Source: Adiantum capillus-veneris (taxonomy: Eukaryota; Streptophyta; Polypodiopsida; Polypodiales; Pteridaceae). Taken from it: DNA of 64,000 nt. Positions 12,071-23,894 of the stretch are shown in pieces. Numbering within the stretch: position 1 is the stretch's first letter; each line of letters starts with the position of its first letter. The stretch covers positions 28,883,469-28,947,468 of the forward strand of contig CM043942.1 of assembly GCA_014529385.2 (NCBI GenBank), in the 5' to 3' direction. The notes under the pieces are model-generated. The model was not told where the DNA came from. It was given only the letters and a program-made list of their open reading frames with translations, and did not search any database. The translations under genes were made by a program, and so were the position numbers.

Positions 12071-12607
12071 TTACAAAGAGAGACAAGAAAGTTTACAACT
12101 CATGAAGATCCTCTTATATATGGTCACATAACCAAGTATCACAAGCCCCACACATGTTAGGACGCTCACCCTCTGAAATGGTTCTACGAGAAATAGCTTG
12201 AGCAATTTCTCGGGTATGAGCTGAGAAAAGAAAGGGACCTCTAAGAGGAAGACTCCAGATGGTATCAAAGCAAATCTTAGAATGGGGGATAAACTGCACA
12301 AGTAAGAAGAACCTTGCGGAGAACCCAGGATCTCGTGTCCTTTTGACACAGTAGTAGCGAGGGCCAAGTCCAGAGCTTTTGTAACCATAGCAAGTCGGGT
12401 ATTGTTGCGGAAATGGTCTCTACCCCAGAGAGTCACTCTTGTGAGATGTCGCCATGTCTTCAAAATCGTCTGGCCGACACAAGAATTTGGCTAAAGAAAG
12501 AGGTGATCTTTGTATCGCTCTAAGAACTGTCTTTTAACTACTTCATCTGCACTCTGCAAGTGAGAGATGCATACAGGAAGAACCAAGTCTTCTTGCCAAG
12601 ACGCCAT
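12071..12607 (-). pseudogene. Antisense open frame of unknown origin with one stop
   Basis: On the minus strand, a frame starting MASWQEDLVLPVCISHLQS at 12607 stays in register to 12071 except for one TAG near 12490, giving about 178 codons in total. The part after the stop is open for 130 codons and hydrophobic near its C-terminus. It runs against the direction of the element. I recognise no domain. It may be captured sequence, an old nested insertion or chance. Confidence 0.35.
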
Positions 12608-13195
12608 CAGATTAAAAAAATGACTAAGTTACAAGAGAGTGAAGATCGCAAAAATAAGAGGATAACAAGTGCTACTAAAGAAGGGATTACCAATAGCTTA
12701 TAAAGAGGAAGTAGCGTATCAAAGAAGCCATAGACGTGATGACTTATTCAAAAAGATAGCTTATTAAGAAAGATTTTCCATGACTCCAATATTATATTAG
12801 CAGACTTTTAGGGATGAAGAAGTGTAAGAGAGAAGTCAAGTTGAAAGCGTTAACAAGAAGTTAAGTCGCAAGACGTATCCAAGAAGTTTCATCAATTACG
12901 CATTTTATTCAAGTTGAGGACAACTCTTTTTTTTTTTTTGGGAGAGATGATGCCTTCAATAGACTCAAGACCCCTTGATCAGTCATGTCCTCATCAACCT
13001 TGACTAATTTACCCCTTAGCTCTTCTTTACCCGGGAAAGTTCAACAAGAAAATTTAGGTAGACCCCTATTTTAGACCTCTTCTGCAAGAGATTCAAGCTC
13101 AGAGCCCGAGGGAACACTTAACTGACTATACCTTAGCAGATGGTCTTCTTTACTACCTGGAAAGCTTCAGCCCCTACATATTCCTTAGATGAAGT

Positions 13196-14060
13196 AGGAA
13201 TGTCTGAGTATGGACTTTGTTACAAGTCTTTCAAAGACAACTGGAAACTATGATTCTATTTTTGTCATAGTAGATAAGCTCTCTAAGGAGGCTCATCTAA
13301 TTCCAGTCAAGCAGACTGCCCCACTGCCATCGACATAGCCCAAGTATGTGTCAAAGAAGTAGTAAGATTACATGGAATCCCTGCAAGAATCATCAGAGAT
13401 CGGGATGCCAAATTTACTTCTAAGTTTTGGCAAGCCATGTTTCGATCTCTAGGTACCCAACTGAATCTCAGCTCAGCATATTATCCGAAAACTAATGGTC
13501 AAGCTGAGCGAGTGAATCAATTCATTGAAGATATGCTTGGAGCATACTACAACCAACATCCCCAGCAATGGATCAAGTTTCTTCACCTAGTTGAGTTTGC
13601 TTATAACTCTTCTCACCATCGTAGCCTCAGAATGTCACCCTTTAAAGCCTTGTATGGTCAGGAATGTTTAGCCCCTCTTCAAATTAGCCGACCCAGCTCT
13701 TCATGTTCCTGCCGCTAAGTCTACCTTGGAAGAGATGGATCATCAACTTCTAGTCATTAGAGACAACCTGAAGAGAGCTAGTGATAGGCTGAAGAGCTAC
13801 GCTGATCTTTACCGTTCCGCTAGAAGCTTTAGCAAAGACGACCAAGTTTTCCTCAGAGTCAAACCCAAACACAGCTTTTTAAAGCTAGGGAAATTCCGTA
13901 AGCTTGCATTTAGATATTGTGGACCTTTTGGAATCAACTCAGTATCTCCCTTTTTGTCTAGACCCTTGATCATATTTTTGGTTGGTTCTTTGGAACAACT
14001 TATAATTATTCTTCAAGATATCGATGGCACTTTTGATGTAATTTCTATGGATGTTATCAA
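13196..14060 (+). pseudogene. Gypsy integrase remnant
   Basis: The plus-strand translation shows the integrase core. A segment resembling FVIVDKLSKEAHLIPVK supplies the first acidic residue, IIRDRDAKFTSKFWQA the second, and SSAYYPKTNGQAERVN the third (E). Then follow LVEFAYNSSHH and a C-terminal part with YADLYRSARSF and DQVFLRVKP. A stop near 13335 and a second near 13718 break the frame. RT and RNase H, which should precede it, are missing. Confidence 0.85.
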
Positions 14061-14751
14061 TCGTCATATTTATGGAACTCAAGCATCTCTAGTTAGTCAA
14101 TTCTTTTGAGATTCAAATCGTCTATGGTGTTTTACAAGTCTAAATTGTTATGATACATGGAATATCTGATTACCAAGTGAAAGACGAGGCAATAAGCTAT
14201 AGACATAAGACAAATAAGGATGGAGGAAATAAATTGGGTACACAAGGAAGGAGATATTGCAAGATTTAATTGAAAGATCAGTATGAAATCCTTAACTGTC
14301 AAGAACATGGTATCCGTTGGATGATATTAATAGTGAAATGAGTCAATGCTCAAAAACAGAAAAAAGTTAAAGTCTAGGTAAGAATGGTAAGATTTTTACA
14401 AAGCGTATTAAGATTAGATAGAGAGCGAAGTGAAGAAATGATCTTTAGACCTAATAAGAGAAACACAATCTGGTCACACCAAAGGAAAAATACCTAGTTA
14501 AGTAAGATCACATTCAGTAATTAAAGTAACCCCGAGTCATTAAGACTTATTTATGATTAAAACTTTTGAGTCAGCGCTAAAATGGAAGAGAAATGTATTA
14601 TTCAAGGTCCATACCAGCTTCACTGTCCTTTAAACCAAATATCCTAACGTTACTGACCATCTTCAATCATAAGTTGACCAAAGATTGAGTTTGTCTACTC
14701 TCTAAAGCATGTCCCGAGCTGAGGACAGCTCTTTCTTTTTGTTGGGGAGTT

Positions 14752-17700
14752 TGTAAGGTCCCTCCCTAAACCCTAGAGCCATTCATAAATTTTTCGACCT
14801 AGAAAATAATTTAGAAAAAGTTAGACCGACAAAGAAGTTATACGGACAACGAGACTTTACTCCAGAATGAAAAGACAAGGATATTTCAGATAAGAAATTA
14901 CGTCATCCCTATATTTTTCCTTTAAGATTAAGATTATTTTATACTTCTTTGTCAAAAAGCCGCATGGGAATTGATCTAGATCGAGAACTAGGAGAAAAAA
15001 GAGACTAACATAATTGAAAGGTAAAGTTAAGAGATACGAACTAAGAAGAAAATTGGGGTCCAATAGCATTTGAGAAGAGAAATGGGTCCAATAGCATTTG
15101 AGAAAAGAATTTGGGGTCCAATAGGAATTGAGAAGAGAATTCCACCCACCATTTCCTATATAAGCATCCCCTCTCCTTTGTATTTAGACACACATATTGC
15201 TAAGCTCCTTGCATACTTGCCATGCTCAAAACTATGCTTAAGTAACTCAAGGTTTCCATTAAACCTTGCTCTTGCTCTCTCCCTCTCTTGAAGGCAAAAC
15301 CCTCAACTCTCTTCCTCTCTTGAAGGCCAAACCCTTGAGGGTTTTGTGAAGAAGCTCCTCTCTCCTTCCTCTTCACCATAAATACCTTTCCTTCCTCCTT
15401 GAGCCTCACATCTCTTCAAAAAGGACTTCAACCCTACTTCCCTCTTGCTTAGAGGAGGTAATCTTCATTTCCAATAAGATTATTAATCCATGTGTTTTAA
15501 TATTAGGAAGGTTTATGTGCATTTTTAGGTTTTAAGCTTTAATGGAAACCTTACAATTAGGGTTAAGTGATAAGAGTATCTACGCATCATAAAGTTAAGC
15601 TTCAAAGGTAGATTTGTACTCGTAAGCTAAGCTTTAATGGTAACTTTGCACTTAGATGTAAGCTTTAGTGATTACCTTGCATTTTTAGGTTTTAAGCTTT
15701 AATGGAAACCTTGCAATTAGGGTTAAGTGATAAGGGTATCTACGCATCATAAAGTTAAGCTTCAAAGGTAGATTTGCACTCGTAAGCTAAGCTTTAATGG
15801 TAACTTTGCACTTAGATATAAGCTTTAGTGATTACCTTGCATTTTTAGGTTTTAAGCTTTCATGGAAACCTTGCAATTAGGGTTAAGTGATAAGAGTATC
15901 TATGCATGATAAAGTTAAGCTTCAAGGGTAGATTTGCACTTGTAAGCTAAGCTTTAATGGTAACTTTGCACTTAGATGTAAGCTTTAGTGACTACCTTGT
16001 ATTTTTAGGTTTTAAAGCTTTAATGGAAACCTTGCAATTAGGGTCAAGTGATAAGAGTATCTATGCATCATAAAGATAAACTTCAAAGGTAGATTTGCTC
16101 TCGTAAGCTAAGCTTTAATGGTAACTTTGCATTTACGTGTAAGCTTTAGTGATTACCTTGCATTTTAGGTTTAAGCTTTAATGGAAACCTCGTCATTAGG
16201 GTTAAGTAATAAAAGTATCTATGCATCATAAAGTTAAGCTTCAAAGGTAGATTTGCACTCATAAGCTAAGCTTTAATGGTAACTTTGCACTTAGGTGTAA
16301 GCTTCAGTGACTACCTTGTATTTTTAGGTTTTAAAGCTTTAATGGAAACCTTGCAATTAGGGTCAAGTGATAAGAGTATCTATGCATCATAAAGATAAGT
16401 TTCCAGAGTAGATTTTCACTCTTAAGCTAAGCAATAATGGTAACTTTGCACTTAAGTGTAAGCTTTAGTGACTACCTTGTATTTTAGGTTTAAGCTTTAA
16501 TGGAAAGCTCGAAAACTCATAACTTATAGGATGACCTTTTAGCTTCCTAAAAATCGAAAGCTAGGCACCATAAGAAAAGAGTACTTGTCTAAACTCGATA
16601 GAAGTAGTTCAAAATTTTTGTATTGAAGAGTAATTATAAAGTTTCCAATTTCAAGTTTGTTTGCAAATATGGGATGGGGGAGATAGGGAATAACTTTGCG
16701 GAATTGATCTCCGTGTTGTTTGAACCGAAAACTCTACAAGCTTCCATGGAGATGGCCCATGGATGTCAAAGGATTGCAAAAACCTAGGAATCGACAAAAC
16801 GAGGATTGAACTTAAAAAGTTGGCATTTTCGAAGAGACATTAACCATCAAATGCCTATGGCAAAAACTCGCTTGTATTTTCTAAATAAAATTGGCTGGTA
16901 GATATTTAATGAAAGTAGGAATTAAGATTGATAAATGAATGAACCTGGAAATTACCAACTAGGAGTTAAAAAGGAATCTCGAGAGATGATAGGGATAGCC
17001 CATTGCAAAACATAGATTTAACTAGGAGTTTTGAAGATTGTTTGGAAATGACCCGGAACCAAGATGGATCTTCTTGGGATCAATTTGATTGAAAGGCCGG
17101 CCCATTGAGAGGATTCTCTTGGGGAACTTGTCGGAGATTGGCCCTTTTCGGCTAGGGTAGTGTAACCGGCAAGTTGTTATACCTAGGTCATTCATGCCCG
17201 AGGGATAAGGGATGAATGGGTTTGTTTTATTTTTGCCCGCCCGGTGAAGTACCTGCGGTATCTTATTGGAAATCGGCCATAATTCGGGTATGGCCTGATG
17301 CCAATAGTTGGCTGAGAAGGTTATTCTCAGGGAGGATGGTGTGAATTTAATTAAGGAAATTTGTTCGACTTGGTTGCTTAAAAAGGAACTGGAAAGGCTA
17401 GGAATATAGGGGCTATCCTGTGCATCTGTCACTAGATGGTGCTATACCTCTCGAAATAAAATGCTTAGGAAGGAATGATTAAATTACTTGATGAGCCTTT
17501 CCCAAACACTTAAATCTGGGAATATTGTGAAGGTGTTGCCATTTTGATGGCTTGTAACCGATTATCTTTGCCTGAATGGGGAGGTAAGATGAATTGGTTG
17601 AAACTAAATGTGTTGCATGATTAGTTAGGAAACTAGTTACAAGCTAATTATAGCAGATAAAGGAAAGGAAATGAATTAAAAGTTTCTAAATAAATATCTG

Positions 17701-18333
17701 GTGAGAATAACCAAATGAATTTCCCTGAACGAGGGTATGCAACAGATTGCATGCTGCTTGTTGTTTGATGATGTCTGATAGAGTATTGTCTTCCTGATTT
17801 TGTAGTAGTTAAGTACTACCTCGAGAAGGGATTTTCATGAAATGGTTCGGTGGGTGGGTGGATCCGGAGGGTCAGATGGCCGGAAGTTGATTTAAAATTT
17901 TTATGTTAAACGCTAGGACTACGTGGGGTAAAAATGGGTAATCAGAGACGAGCGAGACCAGGTAGGATTGCAAGATCCCTCTTCTTAGGGGAAAGTGATA
18001 ACTGTCGTGCCTGCTTGTCAGGAAAAAGGGGTTATCGCCATGAACCAAGGGAGAACAAGAAAGCAAGAACAGATCCTTAAGTTAAAGATCAAGAGAATCA
18101 AGACTAAGGACCACGATTTTGGGTGCGGAAAGCTGTCAAAGACAGATTGATTATGAGAAGCATTGAATGAAGGGATGTACCCCCTTGGGTTGGCATTTGA
18201 GATAGGTTGGAGTCTTGTCTGAGTGTCGATCCCAAGTGGGAGGGATACCTGTAGATAGATCTACGTCATTCCCTGGAACGGTGTGGAGGACTGAGGGAGG
18301 TGAGTAGGGTCGAGTCTGGGTATGGCCCTCGCA
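14752..18333 (+). repeat. 3' LTR (3582 bp)
   Basis: Begins TGTAAGGTCCC after a purine-rich GTTGGGGAGT stretch that can serve as polypurine tract, and ends CCCTCGCA. It matches the 5' LTR nearly throughout but has six rather than four ~160-bp units and three rather than five ~31-bp units. Together these account for the 259-bp length difference. Confidence 0.93.
15525..16505. repeat. ~160-bp tandem repeat in 3' LTR, six units
   Basis: Same unit as in the 5' LTR; six occurrences of the GGGT(T/C)AAGT(G/A)ATAA word can be counted. Confidence 0.88.
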
Positions 18334-18338
18334 AGTAA
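18334..18338. repeat. Target site duplication AGTAA (right)
   Basis: Follows the terminal CA of the 3' LTR and matches 7871-7875. Confidence 0.92.
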
Positions 18339-19418
18339 TTAGCCTGGTAGAGGAGATGAGTATGCATTGAAGCTTGGCTCTTGGTTGGATTTGCATCACA
18401 AATCCAAGAGTTGTTGGTGTAGGCCTTCCTTCTCACAAGCTTGGAGTAGGTGATAAGCTTTACATTAAAGCTTGAGAAGGAGAGAGAGAGAGTCTTCTTT
18501 ACTTCACACATGAGATTGTGTGAGTGTGTGTTTGATAAATGCCTTGCAAAAATCAGCCCCCCCCTCTCTGTTGGTCAACCCCTCTTGCTATTTGCTCTTG
18601 CTAGCATACTATTGGACCTCCCCAGGCTTAGCCAGTGGTAATTAAGCAGCATAAGTGATAGCCTTCTGACATGTGTCCCCTTTCCCCTTTTGTGAGAGCT
18701 TTAGGTAATTATTTAATTCAACTAAACTCTCATTGGACCCCTTTGCCTCCTGACAAATAAGAATGAGGCAAGCCATTGGGTTGTTGAATGCTCATTGGTC
18801 CCCTTCGGAGACTGCCCAATAGTCTTCTAGAGAGCTTAATTCTTATTGGTTCTTTTATTAAGTGTTTTTAAATTAATTAAACTAGATTTACTCTAGCCTA
18901 TTTCTCATTGGTCCACCTCCAAGGCCATCCAATAGGAATTGGGTATACTTGGTGGGCATTTGGTCTAGGGAGCTGACATGTGTCCCTCATTCCCTTTGTA
19001 TAAAGGGAGCTTGTGTGTGTGTGCGTGTGTGTGTGTGAGTTTCTCTCTCATTCCCTACTTGCAAGGCTCGGCCCCTCCTATGTAGGGATTGACAAAGACT
19101 TTTTGTGACAGACACTAAGCATCCAATTTCCCTAGTGTTTGGCCTTTGGACACAACCTTTGAATTTTGGAACCTTAGCATTTTGGAAGCCTTAATGGGTT
19201 GAACCTTTGGGTCTTTTAAGCCCATTGTTGCACATTGCTCTTTTGCAGACACCTCCCCCCTTTGGATCCCTATTTTCCCTCCTTTGGATCCCTACTGTGG
19301 CCCGGTCTGCTAGCTTAACCAATATTCTAGCTTTTTCTCCCCTGGCACTTTTCATATTAAATGATCAGTTTAACATGAGAAAATCATTTAGGAGAATTAG
19401 ATATTGATTATTATGACA
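18339..19418. repeat. LTR-like sequence, right part (split by insertion)
   Basis: Continues the sequence broken at 7875. The segment from about 18660 to 19418 is repeated in reverse at 63250-64000, including TTTGGATCCCTATTTTCCCT, GGTCTGCTAGCTTAACCAAT and the terminal GATATTGATTATTATGACA. It ends at 19418, next to AGAGAGGTAA read on the minus strand, which is a plausible polypurine tract of the neighbouring chromovirus. It may therefore be that element's 3' LTR read in reverse. A (GT)n tract lies at 19014-19038. Confidence 0.6.
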
Positions 19419-19772
19419 TTACCTCTCTCTTGAAATCATAGTCGTCCTCGACTATGGGGTAGAGAAGATAAAGCATATTCATTAGTCCTTTTTCCTAGCG
19501 GGTAGAGGATCCCTATGTTACCCTACGACATCATTCCACAATGGATGACTAGTCCATTTGGCGCTTGAGAGCCTGAGTCTGCTGCAAGCATGTCTGCACA
19601 TTAGTCCTATCATCTTTCATAGTAGAGTGACAAGCTCTACTTGGTGTTCGGGAGATGTCGTCTCCGGAAACTTGATCTAAGCATGCATACTACTTCATTT
19701 TTGTGCACAATGAAGAAAAAGAGAGTCTTATAAGACAAAAGTTTTGTTCATTTTTAACATTTGTACATTTGC

Positions 19773-20090
19773 TTACTCTTGGGAAGCATTGTAAGCATTG
19801 ACAAGGTTTAGGTTATCCTTTAATTGTATGCCTTGCATCCATCTAGCATCTTCAAAAGGATAATTCTTAAACTTAATAAGATATCGTCGGATAGTCTTAC
19901 CGCCTCTTAGTATCTTGTCTTCATGTCGGAGAATGGACTCGGGCTGCAGCACCTCTTCTTGGTCCTTGATCTCCGGTGGGTGCTCAATAGTTGATTCTTG
20001 AGGTGGCTCTCCTTTGTAAGGCTTTAGTAGGCTCACATGGAAAGCATTGTGTATGAGCCAATGGTTGGGCAACTTGAGTTGATAGGCCAT
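19773..20090 (-). pseudogene. Integrase tail with chromodomain
   Basis: The 105-codon frame has the GPY-proximal segment NAFHVSLLKPYKG, then a chromodomain: PESILRHEDKI, GGKTIRRYLIKFKNYPFEDA with W in the expected place. Chromodomains in this position target integration to modified chromatin. The C-terminus follows after NLVNAYNASQE. It is in a different frame from the integrase core at 20190-20954. Confidence 0.88.
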
Positions 20091-20189
20091 CTCATTGATT
20101 GGCCTAAGAATCTGGAAGGGACCATAGTACCTTTTTGCTAACTTAGCAAAGTACTTTTGGTGTCCCGTAGGATTCTTGCCTGTTGTGTC

Positions 20190-20954
20190 TTAATCGAGCC
20201 TTGGGAAATTTAAGTAAGACCCAATCATTTTCTTTAAAGGCTTGGGCTCTTCTGTGCTTGTCAGCAGCAGTCTTTTGCCTTTGCTGTGAGATAGAGATAG
20301 CATCCTTAATTTTTTGGAAATATTCTTGTAGGTCTCGGCTATACTCATCTGCAGAGCAAAGATCTTCCCGTGTACCTTAAGTAGCAAGGGACTTTTGGAT
20401 CTTCCCTCAATTACCTCAAAAGGTGCTTTTCCCGTGGAAGTATGTACAGTGTTATTGTAGGCATACTCCACTAAGGGTAAGTACTTCTTCCATTGGGATC
20501 TTTGATCTACTTCCGTTACATAGGCTTTTAGTAGATCGAGAATTGTTAGGTTAGCTATTTCACTTTGGCCATCCGTTTGTGGGTGATAGGCCGAAGAGAA
20601 GTTTAGCCTTGTTCCTAAATTCTCACAGAGACCCTTCCAGAAATTACTGGTCATTCTAGGATCTCTATCCGAGATTATGGACATTGGCAAGCCATGGTAC
20701 TTGAAGATTTGTGAAATGAAGAGGGTTGCCATTTGATGGGCTTTGATAGTCTTTTTGACAGGCATAAAATGAGCTTGTTTACTGAATCTGTCTACTATCG
20801 TCCATATTCCCATGGATAGACTTAGACAATCCAAAGATAAAATCCATGGATATGCTCTCCCATGGTGAATTAGGGATTGGCAAAGGTTGAAGCAATCCAA
20901 GTTGCTTCCCTCTATCAAACTTTGTCTTTTGGCATACCACACATTTAGAAACAT
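20190..20954 (-). pseudogene. Gypsy integrase core
   Basis: Carries the D,D-35-E core: TIVDRFSKQAHFMPVKK, then ISDRDPRMTSNFWKG, then AYHPQTDGQSEIANLTI with the catalytic E. LVEYAYNNTVHTSTGKAPFE follows. The catalytic residues appear intact, but the frame is offset from the upstream zinc-binding part encoded by 20779-21870, with the shift near 20800. The first residues before TIVDRF read out of the true frame. Confidence 0.87.
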
Positions 20955-21870
20955 ACTCTTGTATGTTTGCTTTCATGGTAGGCCAATAGAAATATGTTTT
21001 AATGCCCTTTAGGGTAGACTGAATCCCTCTATGTCCTGCATAAGGAGGAGCATGAGATTCATACATTACTTTCTCACGTAGTGAGCTAGTAACACATAGT
21101 CTATTTCCATAGAGAAGATAACCATCTTGTAAAGTAAACGATTCCTCTTTCTTCCCTAGTGCAAGGGCTAAAATCACATCTCTAAAATCGGGATCAATAG
21201 CATACTCATCTATCATAGAAGATAGATCATTGTGAGTTGCAATGGAAACCGCATTCACTATTGGCCGTCTTGAGAGTGCATCGGCTACTTGATTATGCTT
21301 GCTAGCAATGTGAGAAATATGAAAATGAAATTGCGAAAGAAAATTTGCCCACCTCATTTGTTTGGCGGAGAGCTTGGTCTGCGTCATGAAGTACTTAAGA
21401 CTTTGGTGATCCGTTCGCAGAATGAAAGGAGTCCCCAATAAATAGTGCTTCCATGAGTCTAAGGCATGTAGAATTGCAAGGAGTTCCTTTTCATATATGC
21501 ATAGAGCTTGCTCAACAGGGTCGAGCCTTCGACTTTCATAGCCTATGGCGTGCCCTTCTTGAAGCAAAACAGCTCCAAGGCAATCACCACAAGCATCACA
21601 TTGGACCTCAAATAGCTTTGAGAGATCCGGTAGTGTAAGCACAGGTTGAGAGATAAGCTTTTCTCTAAGCTTTTCAAAAGCATTGCTCTCCTTTGCAGAC
21701 CATGTGTACCTAATGTTTTTCTTTGTTAGGTCATGTACTGGTCCTGCTATTAGTGAGAACTTTTCTATGAAGCGTCTATAGTATGCGCACATACCTATAA
21801 AGCTTCTTAACTCATGAAGATTCCTTGGTTTAGGCCATCCTTTTATTACCTCTAACTTTGATGGATCCAT
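20779..21870 (-). pseudogene. Gypsy RT C-terminus, RNase H and integrase zinc domain
   Basis: The 363-codon frame is the longest of this element. It begins with the RT thumb/connection (FIGMCAYYRRFIEKFS), then RNase H with acidic residues in CDACGD, YEKELLAI, RTDHQSLKYF and NQVADALSRR. The integrase HHCC domain follows (HAPPYAGH...CVVCQKTK) and then the start of the core (WESISMDFIFGL). It ends where a frameshift moves the integrase into the next frame. The domain order is Ty3/gypsy. Confidence 0.9.
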
Positions 21871-21983
21871 TTGGATGCCATCTTGAGAGATAATGTGATC
21901 TAAATGCCGAATCTCTTGTAAGAAAAATTCACTTTTCTTTTGACGATTAACATAAAGTTTATTCTCTCTTAGGACTTGAAATA

Positions 21984-22454
21984 TTACTTGACTTGGAGGT
22001 GTCGCTTGTGTTCGTCTAATGAATTAGAGTAGATGATGATATCATCAAAGAACACTCCAGTAAAGGTTCGGTAAGGCCTGAATAGCTTCTCCATCAAGCG
22101 GTTGAATGTGGCTGGTGCATTGGTCAAGCCAAAAGGCATGACAATGTATTCGTAAAGACCAAACGTAGTGCGAAATGCGGTCTTTACAATGTCTTGATCA
22201 ACTATCCTTATTTGATGATAGCCACTTTTTAGGTCAATCCTACTGAAGTAGGTGGACCCTTGTAGCTTATCAAATATGTCTTCTACCCGTGGAACGGGAA
22301 ACCTATTTTTGATAGTGATCCTATTTAGTGCTCTATAGTCGACACATATACGATATGTGCCGTCTTTCTTTTGCACTAGTAGCACAAGAGAACAAAATGG
22401 AGATGAGCTAGGCCTAACCATGCCATTCTCAACTAACTCATGCACTTGCCGCAT
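21984..22454 (-). pseudogene. Gypsy reverse transcriptase palm
   Basis: Reads VQKKDGTYRICVDYRALN, TIKNRFPVPRVEDIFDKL, YFSRIDLKSGYHQIRI, TAFRTTFGLYEYIVMPFGLT, then VFFDDIIIYS. The catalytic motif is FFDD where most gypsy elements have YxDD; the two aspartates are kept. A frame break near 21984 separates it from the thumb/RNase H frame. Confidence 0.9.
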
Positions 22455-22625
22455 AATCTCCTCTTGTTGAGCTTGAGAAACTCTATAAAGGGGTTTGTTA
22501 GGTGGTGAACTTCTTGGAAGAAGTCCAATTGCATGGTCATCATTACCTCGTTTAGGAGGTAGCTCACAAGGGATGTTGTCAACAATAAGGACATCCTGAA
22601 ACCCCTTGAGAAAATTGGATAACTC

Positions 22626-23477
22626 TTATTCCTTTTGATTGTGTATATTTTCTTTTGCTAAAACATTAGGTTCATTTTGAGAATCTTTAACAAAAATCAT
22701 GTACACGTACATATCTTTTTTCCTGAACTTAAAGGAGATTCTCCTTTCAGGGAATTTAACATTGGCAGCCATGCGATCAAACCATGGTGCCCCTAGGATT
22801 ACATCCTCATGCTTGAGAGGAGAGATAAAGAAGTCCTCTTTGTCCACATAGCTTCGGACATGGAGCCTCAATTTCCCGATTAAGGGAGTAACTGAAGCTT
22901 CTTGCCCCTTGAAAGCACCGTCTGCGGGTAGGACATCTCCCATCTCGTAGGTTTGTATGCATAGCTTGGTGGCCAACTCTATAGATATAAAATCATGATT
23001 ACCTTGCCCCAAGCATGGCATAGAGGAGATCCTTTGCGGTGAGTTTTCTCTTCTTCGATTTTGACCAAGGTAGCTCTAGGAGGATCATGGCGGTTGTTCT
23101 TTTGGGACAAGCACGGTACGCATGCCTTTGTTCACCACACTTGAAACACCGGTTATCCTTGCGATAACGTTCAAGATCTTCAGAAGAGAGTTTATTTTAG
23201 CTTTGTTGGAGTTGCCCTTAGGATACTTTTGGACATTGTTGTTCCCCTTAGGCTCATTGGAACCCTTGTTTTCAGGGAGCTTAGAATTCCTCTTAGCCCC
23301 TGTTTGGAAATTAATTCGAGAGGCCACCATAGTATGATGTATTACCGCCGATATGGTGCGTGGACTTTGAAACTTGACATACTCCGCCATTTCTTCGGTT
23401 AAGCCCGCACAAAATTGCTGCTTTTGCTCTCCAAAATCCAAATTTTTGAAGATAGTGGCTTTGAGTTGTAGGTCCAA
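22626..23477 (-). pseudogene. Gypsy gag C-terminus and protease
   Basis: Two frames, 23085-23477 and 22626-23021, cover a basic linker, a degraded zinc knuckle near 23100-23160, and an aspartic-protease-like domain with GNHDFISIELATKL, PLIGKLRLHV and a DVILGAPWFDR motif typical of plant gypsy proteases (ILG..WL). The DSGA-type active site is degraded. Confidence 0.75.
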
Positions 23478-23574
23478 AAATTTTGTCTACATATTTGTGG
23501 ATGGATTCATAGGAAGAGAGCTTCAAGCTTCGCCATTCGGTGAGTACTTTGTCTTTGGCATCAGTGGCCAAAAA

Positions 23575-23894
23575 CTACTTCATAATGGAAGCTCTTAAAG
23601 CTTTCCATGCTCGTGGAGCTTGACAGTTGGCCCGTAGGCTAGACCACCATTGTCTGGCGGACTTTTGAAAGTGCATAGCTACATGGTGTAGCTTAGAGAA
23701 CTGGGTGAAGTCCTCATCTCCGAACGCCGCATCAAATTGTTGGATAAAGGCCAAGACTTTCTCCATAGCACCAAAAGTGCCATCATAGGTAAGGAAAGAG
23801 ATGCTCTTCCCTCCCTCTTTGAATTTCTTGAGCCTGGACGACCTCTTCCACACGGCATAGGATTTCCTATGGCCTCTTCTTTTTGATGGTTCAA
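23575..23894 (-). pseudogene. Gypsy gag central region
   Basis: The minus-strand frame has YDGTFGAMEKVLAFIQQFD, AMHFQKSARQWWSSLR and APRAWKALRASIM. This is the capsid-like retrotrans_gag domain, with the W-W segment typical of the family. It is frame-shifted against the N-terminal gag frame at 23891-24568. Confidence 0.85.

Larger units (their letters stand above)
7876..18333 (+). mobile_element. Complete nested LTR retrotransposon with very long LTRs, non-autonomous (gypsy-type)
   Basis: Bounded by LTRs of 3323 bp (7876-11198) and 3582 bp (14752-18333), both TG...CA, with a perfect AGTAA target duplication and a primer site right after the 5' LTR. The internal region is only about 3.55 kb. 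It keeps a gypsy integrase remnant and a possible gag scrap but no protease, RT or RNase H, so the copy must have depended on another element. The two LTRs are closely similar apart from repeat-number differences, which points to recent insertion. It sits inside an older LTR-like sequence. Confidence 0.93.
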
